This document shows positions 9,398 through 18,819 of a stretch of 64,000 nucleotides of DNA, piece by piece. The position numbers and the translations under genes are program-made. Location: positions 184,283-248,282 of the forward strand of contig CACISX010000001.1 of the NCBI GenBank assembly GCA_902589455.1, written 5' to 3'. Below the pieces are notes generated by a model, which worked only from the letters and a program-made list of their open reading frames with translations, was not told the DNA's origin and ran no database searches. Numbering within the stretch: position 1 is the stretch's first letter; every line of letters starts with the position of its first letter. The stretch is from an uncultured Pelagibacteraceae bacterium. GTDB taxonomy: Bacteria > Pseudomonadota > Alphaproteobacteria > Pelagibacterales > Pelagibacteraceae.

Positions 9398-10408
9398 TTA
9401 TAAACTTTTTTTGATTTTTTTTGCTGCATCTGAAGATACCCACTTAGTCCAAATATCTTCATGCTTAATTAAAAACTCAACCGCAGCATCAGAACCTTTA
9501 GCTTGGTTATCAGCCATGTAAACAAGCATTCCATTCATTACTGTGCCTGGAAAAGTTCTTTTTTCAACATAGCCAAGAACATCTTTTCCACCAGTTTTAG
9601 CAAAGTTAGCACTTACAATTGAGTTAACCTCTGATTTTGTCCAAGCAGTTGGTTTTGGATTTGCACAATCTTGCTCTGCAAGAGTGATGCAATTATCCCA
9701 ATTATCTCTGCCTGCAAAAGGAACACCAAAGTCAACTGGTTGTAAGTTATATTTTCCAACCATTGAAGTAGGATTCCAATAATAACCAAACCATGGCTCG
9801 CCAGAATCTGAAGCTTTAGCAATAGAACCATCTAAACCTGCAGCTGAACCTGGATCAATGAGTTTCCAACCTTTTTTTTCCATTTCAAATGCTCTGTAAA
9901 GATTTGCATTAGCTAATTGACATCCCCAACCTGCAGGACATCCCATAAAGGCACCTTTTGACGGATCCTCTTTATCAGGAAACAAATCAGGACGTTCTAA
10001 AATTTGAACAGCTGTCATTCCTTTAAGTTCTGGATGTTTTTTTAAAGCTGCTGGATTTAACCACCAACCTTCTCCAAGACCTGTAATTGGCGCTTTATTT
10101 GCAATAATTAATCTTTTCTCGCTTACTGCTTTTTTTAAAGGAGTGTAAACTGCATTTGCCCATTGTTCAGGGTTCATGTCAGGAGTTCCTTTATCATTCA
10201 TAGATGTAAATGTTGGCATAGTAGCACCAGGTACTAATTCTACTTCACATCCATATCCTTCTTCGAGGATGATTTTATCAACGTTTGCCATTAACTCGGC
10301 AGATGCCCAGTTTTGTTCGGCTATAACCAATTTTCCACAAGCATTTGCAAAAGAAGTCATACCAAATGCTAAAATTGCAGAAAATAGAATTGTTTTTAAT
10401 TTCTTCAT
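9398..10408 (-). CDS. proX: Glycine betaine-type ABC substrate-binding protein
   Basis: ORF track starts at 10441; ATG at 10408 follows GGAGATATA and gives signal peptide MKKLKTILFSAILAFGMTSFANA; OpuAC/ProX-like (VIAEQNWASAELMANV, GYYWNPTSMVGKY). Confidence 0.85.
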   Translation of the reverse strand: MKKLKTILFSAILAFGMTSFANACGKLVIAEQNWASAELMANVDKIILEEGYGCEVELVPGATMPTFTSMNDKGTPDMNPEQWANAVYTPLKKAVSEKRLIIANKAPITGLGEGWWLNPAALKKHPELKGMTAVQILERPDLFPDKEDPSKGAFMGCPAGWGCQLANANLYRAFEMEKKGWKLIDPGSAAGLDGSIAKASDSGEPWFGYYWNPTSMVGKYNLQPVDFGVPFAGRDNWDNCITLAEQDCANPKPTAWTKSEVNSIVSANFAKTGGKDVLGYVEKRTFPGTVMNGMLVYMADNQAKGSDAAVEFLIKHEDIWTKWVSSDAAKKIKKSL

Positions 10409-10686
10409 TATATCTCCGTCAGTTAATTTTCGAAAAAACACTACAACATATCAACGAAAAGATTGCAAATATCTTTCAACTATTAGTTGAAGTCAAATTG
10501 TCTTTAAATGCCAATTATTAAGAGATAAAGTTTATTTATATGAAATTTTCTGCAAATTTTTTTTTCAAAGAATTTGTTTATATTTTAAATTGTAAAACTG
10601 TTTTTCAACAAATCATAATAAGAGAATCATAAAAATTTAGCTTTCGTTAATTCCAACTTAAATAAGGAGGTTTAATAAAAGTTGTA

Positions 10687-11865
10687 ATGAAAAAGTTATC
10701 ACAAATAGTAGATTTAAAAAAAATAAAAGTTGTTAATAAAAATATTGCTAAAGCTCATGGCCTACCAAATGAGTGTTACACCGATCTAGATTATTTATCT
10801 ATTGAGAGAAAAAAAATTTTTGAAAATAAATGGGTGGTAATTGGTGTTGGCAGCTCTGTACCAAATATTGGAGATGCACAACCATTTGACTTGCTTGGTA
10901 TTCCATTAATTATTTTAAGAGATAAAAATAATAAAATAAAAGTTTTTCATAATGTTTGTAGTCATCGAGGTTTTAAGATTCTTCAAGAAAAATGTAAAAT
11001 TAAAAATGTAATAAGATGTCCGTATCATTCTTGGTCATATGACATGAGTGGCAAGTTATTAGCTACACCTCATATTGGTGGAATGAATAAACATAATTGT
11101 AATAAATTTAGAAAATCAAAAAGTGGTCTTAAGGAAGTTAGATCTTATGTTTGGTTAGATTTAATTTTTGTAAATTTAAACAAAAATGAAATTAATTTTG
11201 AAAAATACATTAAACCTTTAAGTGATAGATGGAAAAAATTCTGGCCAATAAAAGATAGAGATTTAATTGTTTATTCAAAAGATTATGGTTATTTTAATTT
11301 AAATGCTAAATGTAATTGGAAATTTGCAATAGAAAATTATTGTGAAAGTTATCATCTACCCTGGGTTCATCCTGGATTGAACTCTTACTCAAAAATTGAT
11401 GATCATTATCATATTCAAGGATTGCCTAATCGTTTTGCTGGGCAAGGCACTATGGTTTATAATCCAAGGTTTAAAAGTAACTTAAAATTTCCAACATTCC
11501 CAAACTGGCCCAAAGATCAAGAGCATATTGCTGAATACGTTGCCCTTTTCCCAAATGTTATGCTTGGGATTCATAAAGACCATTTTTACGCCTACTGGTT
11601 AGAACCAGTCAATAATGAATATACAAAAGAACATATGGAAATTTTTTATGTTGGTAACGAAGCGGCAAATTCAAAGAAATTTAAATCACTTAGAAAACAA
11701 AACTTTGAACTTTGGAAAGGAGTGCAAAGTGAAGATTTAAATATAATTGAGGGAATGCAGGATGGTAGAAAATCACCATCTTATAATGGGGGAAATTTTT
11801 CACCCGTGATGGATAATCCCACCCATCATTTCCACAAATGGGTTGCAAACAATATAATGAAATGA
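10687..11865 (+). CDS. Rieske [2Fe-2S] aromatic-ring-hydroxylase-type oxygenase (GbcA/choline monooxygenase-like)
   Basis: Rieske motif CSHRG...CPYHSW; mononuclear iron region NWKFAIENYCESYHLPWVHP. Confidence 0.85.
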   Translation: MKKLSQIVDLKKIKVVNKNIAKAHGLPNECYTDLDYLSIERKKIFENKWVVIGVGSSVPNIGDAQPFDLLGIPLIILRDKNNKIKVFHNVCSHRGFKILQEKCKIKNVIRCPYHSWSYDMSGKLLATPHIGGMNKHNCNKFRKSKSGLKEVRSYVWLDLIFVNLNKNEINFEKYIKPLSDRWKKFWPIKDRDLIVYSKDYGYFNLNAKCNWKFAIENYCESYHLPWVHPGLNSYSKIDDHYHIQGLPNRFAGQGTMVYNPRFKSNLKFPTFPNWPKDQEHIAEYVALFPNVMLGIHKDHFYAYWLEPVNNEYTKEHMEIFYVGNEAANSKKFKSLRKQNFELWKGVQSEDLNIIEGMQDGRKSPSYNGGNFSPVMDNPTHHFHKWVANNIMK

Positions 11866-11876
11866 AAGGATAAATT

Positions 11877-12917
11877 ATGAAAAAAGATCTTATTTCTAGA
11901 TTAAATGAAGGTCCAATAATGTGCGCAGAGGGATATCTTTTTGCAATGGAAAGAAGAGGGTATTTATCAGCAGGACCATTCGTGCCTGAAGTTGTACTAG
12001 AACATCCGGAGGTAGTAACGCAATTGCATAGAGAGTTTATCCGTGCGGGATCTGATGTTGTTCAAGCATTTACTTATTATGGGCATAGAGAAAAACTGAG
12101 AATTATCGGCAAAGAAGATATGTTAGAGCCACTCCAAAAAAATGCACTTAAAATTGCAAAAGATGCTGCAGCTGAATTTAAAGATTTAGATTTGATGGTT
12201 TGCGGAGATGTAGCCAATACAAATATTTTTGATCCAGGAGATGCTAGTACTCACAAAGAATGTCAAAAAATGTATGAAGAACAAATTGGTTGGGCGAAAG
12301 AAGCAGGAGTTGATTTTGTAATAGCAGAAACAATAAATTGGACAGAAGAAATGAAGATAGCTCTAAAAGCTATTAAAGATGCTGGTCTTATTGCTGTTTG
12401 TAATTTCGCAATCCCAAGAGGTGACAAAACTAGAGAAGGATATAACGCTGAGGATGCATGCAAGATGATGGAAGATCTAGGTGCTGATGTAGTTGGTTTA
12501 AATTGTTATCGAGGACCTGAAATGACAATGAAATTATTAAAAAAAGTTAGAGAAAAAGTTTCATGTCATGTTGCTGGACTTCCAGTACCTTACAGAACAA
12601 CAGAGGAAGAGCCTGGTTTTTTAAATATAACTGATCATGGTTGTAGTTGTATTCCTGGGGGGAATGCATTCCCGGTAGCTTTAGACAATTTGTTCTGTAA
12701 CAGATTTGAAATGGCAGAGTTTGCAAAAGAGTGTGTTCAAAATAAAATAAATTTTATTGGTATTTGTTGTGGAGCAGAAGCTCACCACGTTAGAGAAATG
12801 TCAGTTGCAATTGGTAAAAAACCAATTTCAATGAAATATATGCCAGACATGAGCAAACATTTCCACCATGGAACAGACAAATCATTAAAAAAAGTAAACA
12901 AGGAAATTAAATATTAA
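11877..12917 (+). CDS. bhmT: Betaine-homocysteine S-methyltransferase-like protein
   Basis: Homocysteine methyltransferase fold; candidate Zn ligands GLNC and GICCG. Confidence 0.85.
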   Translation: MKKDLISRLNEGPIMCAEGYLFAMERRGYLSAGPFVPEVVLEHPEVVTQLHREFIRAGSDVVQAFTYYGHREKLRIIGKEDMLEPLQKNALKIAKDAAAEFKDLDLMVCGDVANTNIFDPGDASTHKECQKMYEEQIGWAKEAGVDFVIAETINWTEEMKIALKAIKDAGLIAVCNFAIPRGDKTREGYNAEDACKMMEDLGADVVGLNCYRGPEMTMKLLKKVREKVSCHVAGLPVPYRTTEEEPGFLNITDHGCSCIPGGNAFPVALDNLFCNRFEMAEFAKECVQNKINFIGICCGAEAHHVREMSVAIGKKPISMKYMPDMSKHFHHGTDKSLKKVNKEIKY

Positions 12918-15322
12918 TGGAAAATCATGCGAAGGTAGTGATCATTGGAGGTGGCGTTGTAGGTTGCTCTATACTTTATCATTTATCTAAATTTGGATTA
13001 AAAGATTGTATCTTACTTGAAAGAAACGAGCTTACTTCTGGTTCTTCGTGGCATGCTGCAGGTAATGTCCATGTAATTTCATCTGACCCTAATATCTCTC
13101 GGATGATGGCTTACACAATAGGCTTATATAAAGAGATTGAAAAAGAATCCGGTCACTCTACTGGATTTAAACCCAGTGGAGGATTTTACTTAGCATCAAA
13201 TGAAGTCTGGGCTGACTACTTAAAAAGAGAAAGATCAAAAGCAAGATACATGGGACTTGATCAAGAATTTATTTCTCTAGAGGAAGTGAAGAAGAAACAT
13301 CCTTTAATTGATCCATCTCGATACTTGTTAGCTTTATGGGACCCTATTGATGGTGAAGTTGATCCATCAGGAGTTACTTACGCTTTTGCAAAAGCTGCAA
13401 AAGTTCATGGAGGTAAGTATTATACCCACACAGTAGTTAAAGACACTAAACAAAAAAAAGACGGTTCATGGGAAGTATTTACCGACAAAGGAAACATTAA
13501 TGCGGAAATAGTTATTAATGCAGGAGGACTTTGGGCAAGAGAAGTTGGGCAATTAGCTGGATTAAATCTTCCTGTACAACCAATGGAGCATCACTATTTG
13601 ATCACTGAACCTATTCCTGAAATTGAAGCGATGGGCGATCAAAGATTACCTATAGGAACAGATTTTGAAGGAAATATTTACTTTAGACAAGAAGGAAAGG
13701 GAATGTTGCTTGGAACATATGAGCCAAAATCAACCCCTTGGAAAATTCAAGGTACACCAATGAATTTTGGTCATGAGTTATTAGAGCCAAAGTTGGATAA
13801 TATTCAAGATAGATTAGCAATTGGTTTTGAAAGAATGCCTGCACTAGAGCGCGCGGGAATAAAAAATATTGTTAATGGTCCTTTTACATTTGGACCAGAT
13901 GGAAGCCCTTTGATTGGTCCAGTGCCAGGAATGAAAAATTATTGGGTTGCAGTTGGTGTTATGGCTGGATTTTGCCAAGGTGGTGGTGTTGGTAAATGTA
14001 TAGCAGAATGGATTATTGATGGAGAACCTTCAATTGATGTTTGGGCAATGGATGTTGCTCGTTTTGGAGATTATGCATCACCTCAATATGGAACAATAAA
14101 ATCTTCAGAAAATTATGAGCGAAGATTTATCATGACTTTTCCAAATGAAACTTTACCAAAGGGAAGAAAACAAAAAACTACTGCACTATATGATCGTTTT
14201 GTAAATCAAGGTGCTGTGATGGGAGATAGTTTTGGATTAGAAAATGTTTTGTGGTTTGCAAATAGTAAAGAAGATGCTCATGAGGAACCAACAATAAAAA
14301 GATCAAGATCTCATGATTATGTTTCAAAAGAGGTTATTAATGTAAGAGAGAATGTTGGCTTAATTGAAGTTGCAAATTTTTCAAAACATGAGTTCAAAGG
14401 TCCTGATGCTAGAAAATTTTTAGATCACATAATGGCTGGGAAACTTCCAAAACCAGGAAGAATATCTTTGTCTCCAATGTTATCTTATAGAGGAAAATTA
14501 TGTGGAGATTTAACTGTAGCCTCTTTAGATGAAAATGAGTTCATAGTATTTGGATCTGGTGCTGCTCAAGAAATGCATAGACGTTGGTTTGAGAGTCATT
14601 TAGATAAATTTAATTTAAGTTATTCTAATAGATCTGATGAGTATCATGGTTTGTCTATCGCAGGACCTAACTCAAGGAAAGTTTTAGAAAAAATTGTAAG
14701 AGACGATGTTTCAAATGAAAAATTTAAATTTAGAGATTCTAGAAGAATGTTTGTTGGGGGAGTTCCAGCAATAATAAATAGAATTTCATTTACAGGTGAA
14801 CTTGGTTATGAAATTTATGTAGCACCCCATTATCAATTAAAACTTTATGAAGAATTAATGGAAGCTGGCAAAGAATTTAATATTAAACCTTTTGGTGGAA
14901 GAGCATTAATGTCAATGAGGTTGGAGAAAAATTGGGGAGCATGGACTTTAGATTATAGACCAGATTTTACTGCAAAAGAGACAGGCTTAGATGCTTTTAT
15001 TAATTGGGATAAAGAGTTTATTGGTAAAGAAAGTGCACAAAAGGAAAATTCTTCAAATAAACTCATACCATTAATTATTGAAACAAATGATATTGATGTA
15101 ACAAATAATGAAGCCGTCATGAATGGAGATCAAAGTATTGGTTATATAACTTCAGGTGGGTTCGCTCATTTTGTAAATAAAAGTGTAGCATTTACTTTTG
15201 TTGATCAAAAAAAAATTAAATCTGAAAATAAAATTCAAGTAGAGATAAATGGAGATTTATTTAATTGTTCAGTTATTAAAGAACCACTTTATGATCCAAG
15301 TGGTCAAAAAATGAGAAGCTAA
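12917..15322 (+). CDS. Dimethylglycine/sarcosine dehydrogenase-like (FAD-DAO + GcvT domains)
   Basis: VVIIGGGVVGCSILYHL...TSGSSWHAAG; C-terminal GcvT half. Confidence 0.88.
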   Translation: MENHAKVVIIGGGVVGCSILYHLSKFGLKDCILLERNELTSGSSWHAAGNVHVISSDPNISRMMAYTIGLYKEIEKESGHSTGFKPSGGFYLASNEVWADYLKRERSKARYMGLDQEFISLEEVKKKHPLIDPSRYLLALWDPIDGEVDPSGVTYAFAKAAKVHGGKYYTHTVVKDTKQKKDGSWEVFTDKGNINAEIVINAGGLWAREVGQLAGLNLPVQPMEHHYLITEPIPEIEAMGDQRLPIGTDFEGNIYFRQEGKGMLLGTYEPKSTPWKIQGTPMNFGHELLEPKLDNIQDRLAIGFERMPALERAGIKNIVNGPFTFGPDGSPLIGPVPGMKNYWVAVGVMAGFCQGGGVGKCIAEWIIDGEPSIDVWAMDVARFGDYASPQYGTIKSSENYERRFIMTFPNETLPKGRKQKTTALYDRFVNQGAVMGDSFGLENVLWFANSKEDAHEEPTIKRSRSHDYVSKEVINVRENVGLIEVANFSKHEFKGPDARKFLDHIMAGKLPKPGRISLSPMLSYRGKLCGDLTVASLDENEFIVFGSGAAQEMHRRWFESHLDKFNLSYSNRSDEYHGLSIAGPNSRKVLEKIVRDDVSNEKFKFRDSRRMFVGGVPAIINRISFTGELGYEIYVAPHYQLKLYEELMEAGKEFNIKPFGGRALMSMRLEKNWGAWTLDYRPDFTAKETGLDAFINWDKEFIGKESAQKENSSNKLIPLIIETNDIDVTNNEAVMNGDQSIGYITSGGFAHFVNKSVAFTFVDQKKIKSENKIQVEINGDLFNCSVIKEPLYDPSGQKMRS

Positions 15323-15948
15323 TGGCTCAAAAAGATGTAGGAAACAAAATTCCAATTTATAAGCTTAAAACTACTGATGAAGTTATGAAGTACTATGATG
15401 ACTGGGGAGACAAAGATAAATACAACAAAGACATGGTTGATTGGAACTATACAGGACCTAAAGAAACTGCAGAAACATTTAACAAATATGAGAAAAATAA
15501 AGATACTTTAATTTTTGATGCTGGGTGTGGAACAGGTTTAGTGGGATTGGAGCTTAAAAAATATAGTTTTAAAAATTTTCATGGAGCCGATTTATCTCAA
15601 ACTTTATTAGATAGTGTACCAAAAGATCTTTATCAAAAATTGGTAAAGGTTGATTTAAATAAACCAATAGAAGTTGTGGACAACTTTTATGGTGGAGTTA
15701 TGTGTGTTGGAACATTTACTTTTGGTCATGTAAAACCAAATGCATTAGATGAATTTATAAGAATAACAAAACCAGGTGGTTTAGTTTGTTTCACAATTAA
15801 TGAAGGAATTCATGAAGAGTATGGTTTTGATAAAAAAATTGATATACTGAAAGATGGTAAGAAGTGGCAAGAAGTAGAATTTTTTAAATCTGACTATATT
15901 GCAAGCAAAGATGTTAACGCATGGTTAGGGTTGTATAGGGTATTATGA
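15322..15948 (+). CDS. Class I SAM-dependent methyltransferase
   Basis: IFDAGCGTGLVGLEL motif I; IRITKPGGLVCFTINE. Confidence 0.85.
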   Translation: MAQKDVGNKIPIYKLKTTDEVMKYYDDWGDKDKYNKDMVDWNYTGPKETAETFNKYEKNKDTLIFDAGCGTGLVGLELKKYSFKNFHGADLSQTLLDSVPKDLYQKLVKVDLNKPIEVVDNFYGGVMCVGTFTFGHVKPNALDEFIRITKPGGLVCFTINEGIHEEYGFDKKIDILKDGKKWQEVEFFKSDYIASKDVNAWLGLYRVL

Positions 15949-17180
15949 GGTTTAGTAGAAAAATAGCTCCTGAGATAAAAACAAGACAAAATTTTATTAC
16001 TAAAAAAAGATTAAGAGAAGACGAGATTAATTTTGATAAATTAAGATTATATCGTTTAGATAGGGTCAGAAAAGAATTAGTAAAAAACAATTTAGAGGCT
16101 TGTATTCTCTTTGATCCAGTGAATGTTCGTTATGCTTTAGATACTGTGAACATGAGTGTCTATAATATGCATAATTTAACAAGATATTGTTTTGTTCCTG
16201 TAAATGGACCAACAATTCTTTATGAGTATTTTAATTGTGAAATATTATCAAAGCATTTAAATCTAATTGACGAAATAAGACCTGCAATCACATGGGATTA
16301 TTTTAGCAATGGAGATCAAGCAAATTTACAATTATCAAAATGGATAAATGAAGTTAAAGATTTATCAAACAATTATTTTAAAACAAAAAAAATTGCAATC
16401 GATGTTTTAAATGGTCCTGCGGTTACAGCCTTAAATAAAGAAGGTATTGAAGTTGTAGATGCAAAATTGATTTTAGAACAAGCAAGGGTAATAAAATCAC
16501 CTGATGAATTGACTTGTATGAAAGCAGCAATAGAAGTTGCAGAAAAAGGTGTATCAAAAATGAGATCAGATCTTAAACCAGGAATGACTGAAGATGAATT
16601 GTGGTCAATTTTACATAAAACGAATATTGAAAATGGAGGTGAGTGGATTGAGTGTAGAATTTTATCTTCTGGTGAAAGAACAAATCCATGGATGCAAGAG
16701 AGTAGTAATAAAGTTATGCAACAGGGAGAAATTGTTGCTTTTGATACCGATATGGTTGGTCCCTATGGATATTGTGCTGACATATCAAGGGCCTTTGTAG
16801 TTGGGCATAAATTTAATGATGAGCAAAAAAAACTATATTCAATGGCTAGAAATCAAATTGATCATAATTTTAGATTAATAAAATCAGGAATGAGTTTTAA
16901 AGAATTTATAAAAAAATCTTGGGTTTTGCCTGACGAATATTATGGAAATAGGTATTCATGTATGGTTCATGGAATTGGTTTATGTGATGAGTGGCCTCAA
17001 ATAAGATATCCAACTGATGGTGGAGAAGAAGGTGGAACTTTTGATAAGAACATGACAATCACACTTGAGAGTTATATTGGTAAAGTTGGTGGTAAAGAAG
17101 GTGTAAAACTTGAACAACAGTACCTTGTAGGTGAAAATGGACTTGAATTAATGTCCCATCATCCGTTAGAAGATATTTAA
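15945..17180 (+). CDS. M24-family metalloprotein, DddP (DMSP lyase)-like
   Basis: FDTDMVGPYGYCADISRAF, MVHGIGLCDEWP, LESYIGKVGG, VKLEQQYLV resemble the metal-ligand blocks I recall for DddP. Confidence 0.65.
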   Translation: MRFSRKIAPEIKTRQNFITKKRLREDEINFDKLRLYRLDRVRKELVKNNLEACILFDPVNVRYALDTVNMSVYNMHNLTRYCFVPVNGPTILYEYFNCEILSKHLNLIDEIRPAITWDYFSNGDQANLQLSKWINEVKDLSNNYFKTKKIAIDVLNGPAVTALNKEGIEVVDAKLILEQARVIKSPDELTCMKAAIEVAEKGVSKMRSDLKPGMTEDELWSILHKTNIENGGEWIECRILSSGERTNPWMQESSNKVMQQGEIVAFDTDMVGPYGYCADISRAFVVGHKFNDEQKKLYSMARNQIDHNFRLIKSGMSFKEFIKKSWVLPDEYYGNRYSCMVHGIGLCDEWPQIRYPTDGGEEGGTFDKNMTITLESYIGKVGGKEGVKLEQQYLVGENGLELMSHHPLEDI

Positions 17181-17590
17181 TGAAAATTATTTTAGTAATG
17201 GGTTTACCTGGAGCTGGCAAAACAACTCTAGCAAATGAAATGGCACCACTCTTAAATGCAAAAAGATTAAATGCAGACGAGGTAAGAAAAGCAGCAAACG
17301 ATTGGGATTTTTCAGAAGAAGGAAGGGTAAGACAGGCAAAAAGAATGGCTGAAGCAGCTTTAAAATTAAAAGCTGAAGGCCATTATGTAATTGCTGATTT
17401 TATTGCACCAACTCCTAAAGCAAGAAGCTTGTTTCCAGCAGATTTTAGAGTGTGGGTAGATACAATTAAAGAAGGAAGATTTGAAGATACAAATCAAATG
17501 TTTGTTAATCCTAAGAATTTTGATTTTCACGTAACAACTCAGGATGCAAAAAATTGGGCACCAAAAATAATAGAGGAGATAAAAAAATGA
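17180..17590 (+). CDS. P-loop kinase resembling adenylylsulfate kinase
   Basis: MGLPGAGKTTLANEM Walker A; LNADEVRK, VIADFIAPTPKAR APS-kinase-like. Confidence 0.75.
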   Translation: MKIILVMGLPGAGKTTLANEMAPLLNAKRLNADEVRKAANDWDFSEEGRVRQAKRMAEAALKLKAEGHYVIADFIAPTPKARSLFPADFRVWVDTIKEGRFEDTNQMFVNPKNFDFHVTTQDAKNWAPKIIEEIKK

Positions 17591-17961
17591 CACACCAATG
17601 GGATAACAAAAAACCAACAGCACAAATGCTAGGAAGATGGCAACCTTTTCACGATGGACATTATACTTTGTTTAAAGAAATTATAAAAAAAACTGGACAA
17701 GTTTGTATTCAAATTAGAGATGTACAAGGTGTAGATGATAATCCTTTTGATTTTGAAACAGTAAAAAAAAACATTGAAGACAGATTAAATCCTGAATTTG
17801 AAGGACAATTTAAAGTTATGTTAGTACCTAATATTACAAATATTTGTTATGGTAGGGGAGTTGGATATAAGATTGAGGAAATAGTTTTGGATGAAGAAAC
17901 ACAAAAAATATCAGCTACCAAGATTAGAGCAAAAATGAGAGAAGAGGGAAAGTTAAAATAA
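17587..17961 (+). CDS. HIGH-motif nucleotidyltransferase (NMNAT/cytidylyltransferase-like)
   Basis: MLGRWQPFHDGHYTLF and ISATKIRAKMREEGKL; ATG at 17587 overlaps the preceding stop (AATGA) and is a better start than the track start 17554. Confidence 0.75.
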   Translation: MTHQWDNKKPTAQMLGRWQPFHDGHYTLFKEIIKKTGQVCIQIRDVQGVDDNPFDFETVKKNIEDRLNPEFEGQFKVMLVPNITNICYGRGVGYKIEEIVLDEETQKISATKIRAKMREEGKLK

Positions 17962-17967
17962 AATTAA

Positions 17968-18819
17968 ATGAACGATAGACTTAAGACTATTGTAGATTTA
18001 GAAAAATACCCAATATACGATTTAAATTCACCAATAATTAAAAATCTAGTCAAAAAATGTAAAGAAGAACTTGATCAACATAGTTGTTCAACAATTCCAA
18101 ATTTTATTTTACCTAAATCACTTAAGGTAATGAATTCTGAGTTAGAAAAACAATTAGACGAAGTTTATATGTCTAAAGAGAGTATAAATGCTTACTTGTA
18201 TGCAAAGGACGATCCCTCATTACCAAAAGATCATCCAAAAAGAACTTTTATGAATAGATACAATGGATATTTAAATTCAGATTGTTTTCCAAAAGATTCC
18301 GAGATGAAATATCTATACGAAACCGAAGAACTATTAAAATTTGTATCTGCTTGTTTAGGCGTTTCACCTATTTACAGATGGGCAGATCCTTTAGCATGTC
18401 ATGCGTATAATGTTATGAAACCAAATGGAGTACTCCCATGGCATTTTGATAGTTGTGAATTTACACTTAGTTTAATGATACAAAAACCTGAGAAGGGAGG
18501 AGTATTTGAGTACTGTCCAAATATTAGAGAACCAGGAAATGAAAATTTCGAAGAAGTTAAAAAAGTTATAGCAGGAGATAGAACAAGAGTGAGACAATTG
18601 AAATTAGAGCCAGGAGATTTACAAATATTTAAAGGTAGATTTACTTTGCATAGGGTAACAAAAGTTGAAGGCCAAAAATCAAGATATATGTGTATTCCAG
18701 CTTATGTTTTAGATCCATGGAGAGTAAACACTCCAGAACATTCTAAAGCTATTTATGGCAAAGTTTTACCAATTCATATAGAAAGAAATCAGGCTAGATC
18801 CGATGGATTAACTGATTAA
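17968..18819 (+). CDS. 2OG-Fe(II) oxygenase, HalD/ArpA-like
   Basis: HxD in LPWHFDS, distal LHRV, SRYM arginine. Confidence 0.72.
   Translation: MNDRLKTIVDLEKYPIYDLNSPIIKNLVKKCKEELDQHSCSTIPNFILPKSLKVMNSELEKQLDEVYMSKESINAYLYAKDDPSLPKDHPKRTFMNRYNGYLNSDCFPKDSEMKYLYETEELLKFVSACLGVSPIYRWADPLACHAYNVMKPNGVLPWHFDSCEFTLSLMIQKPEKGGVFEYCPNIREPGNENFEEVKKVIAGDRTRVRQLKLEPGDLQIFKGRFTLHRVTKVEGQKSRYMCIPAYVLDPWRVNTPEHSKAIYGKVLPIHIERNQARSDGLTD

Noticed and set aside
10176-10490. 104-aa ORF antisense to the betaine SBP start
   Set aside because: Overlaps the signal peptide and promoter of a strong gene; composition not protein-like.
11866-11876. SAM-V riboswitch expected directly before bhmT
   Set aside because: Only 11 nt separate bhmT from the Rieske gene, too short for an aptamer; any riboswitch would have to lie upstream of the Rieske gene.
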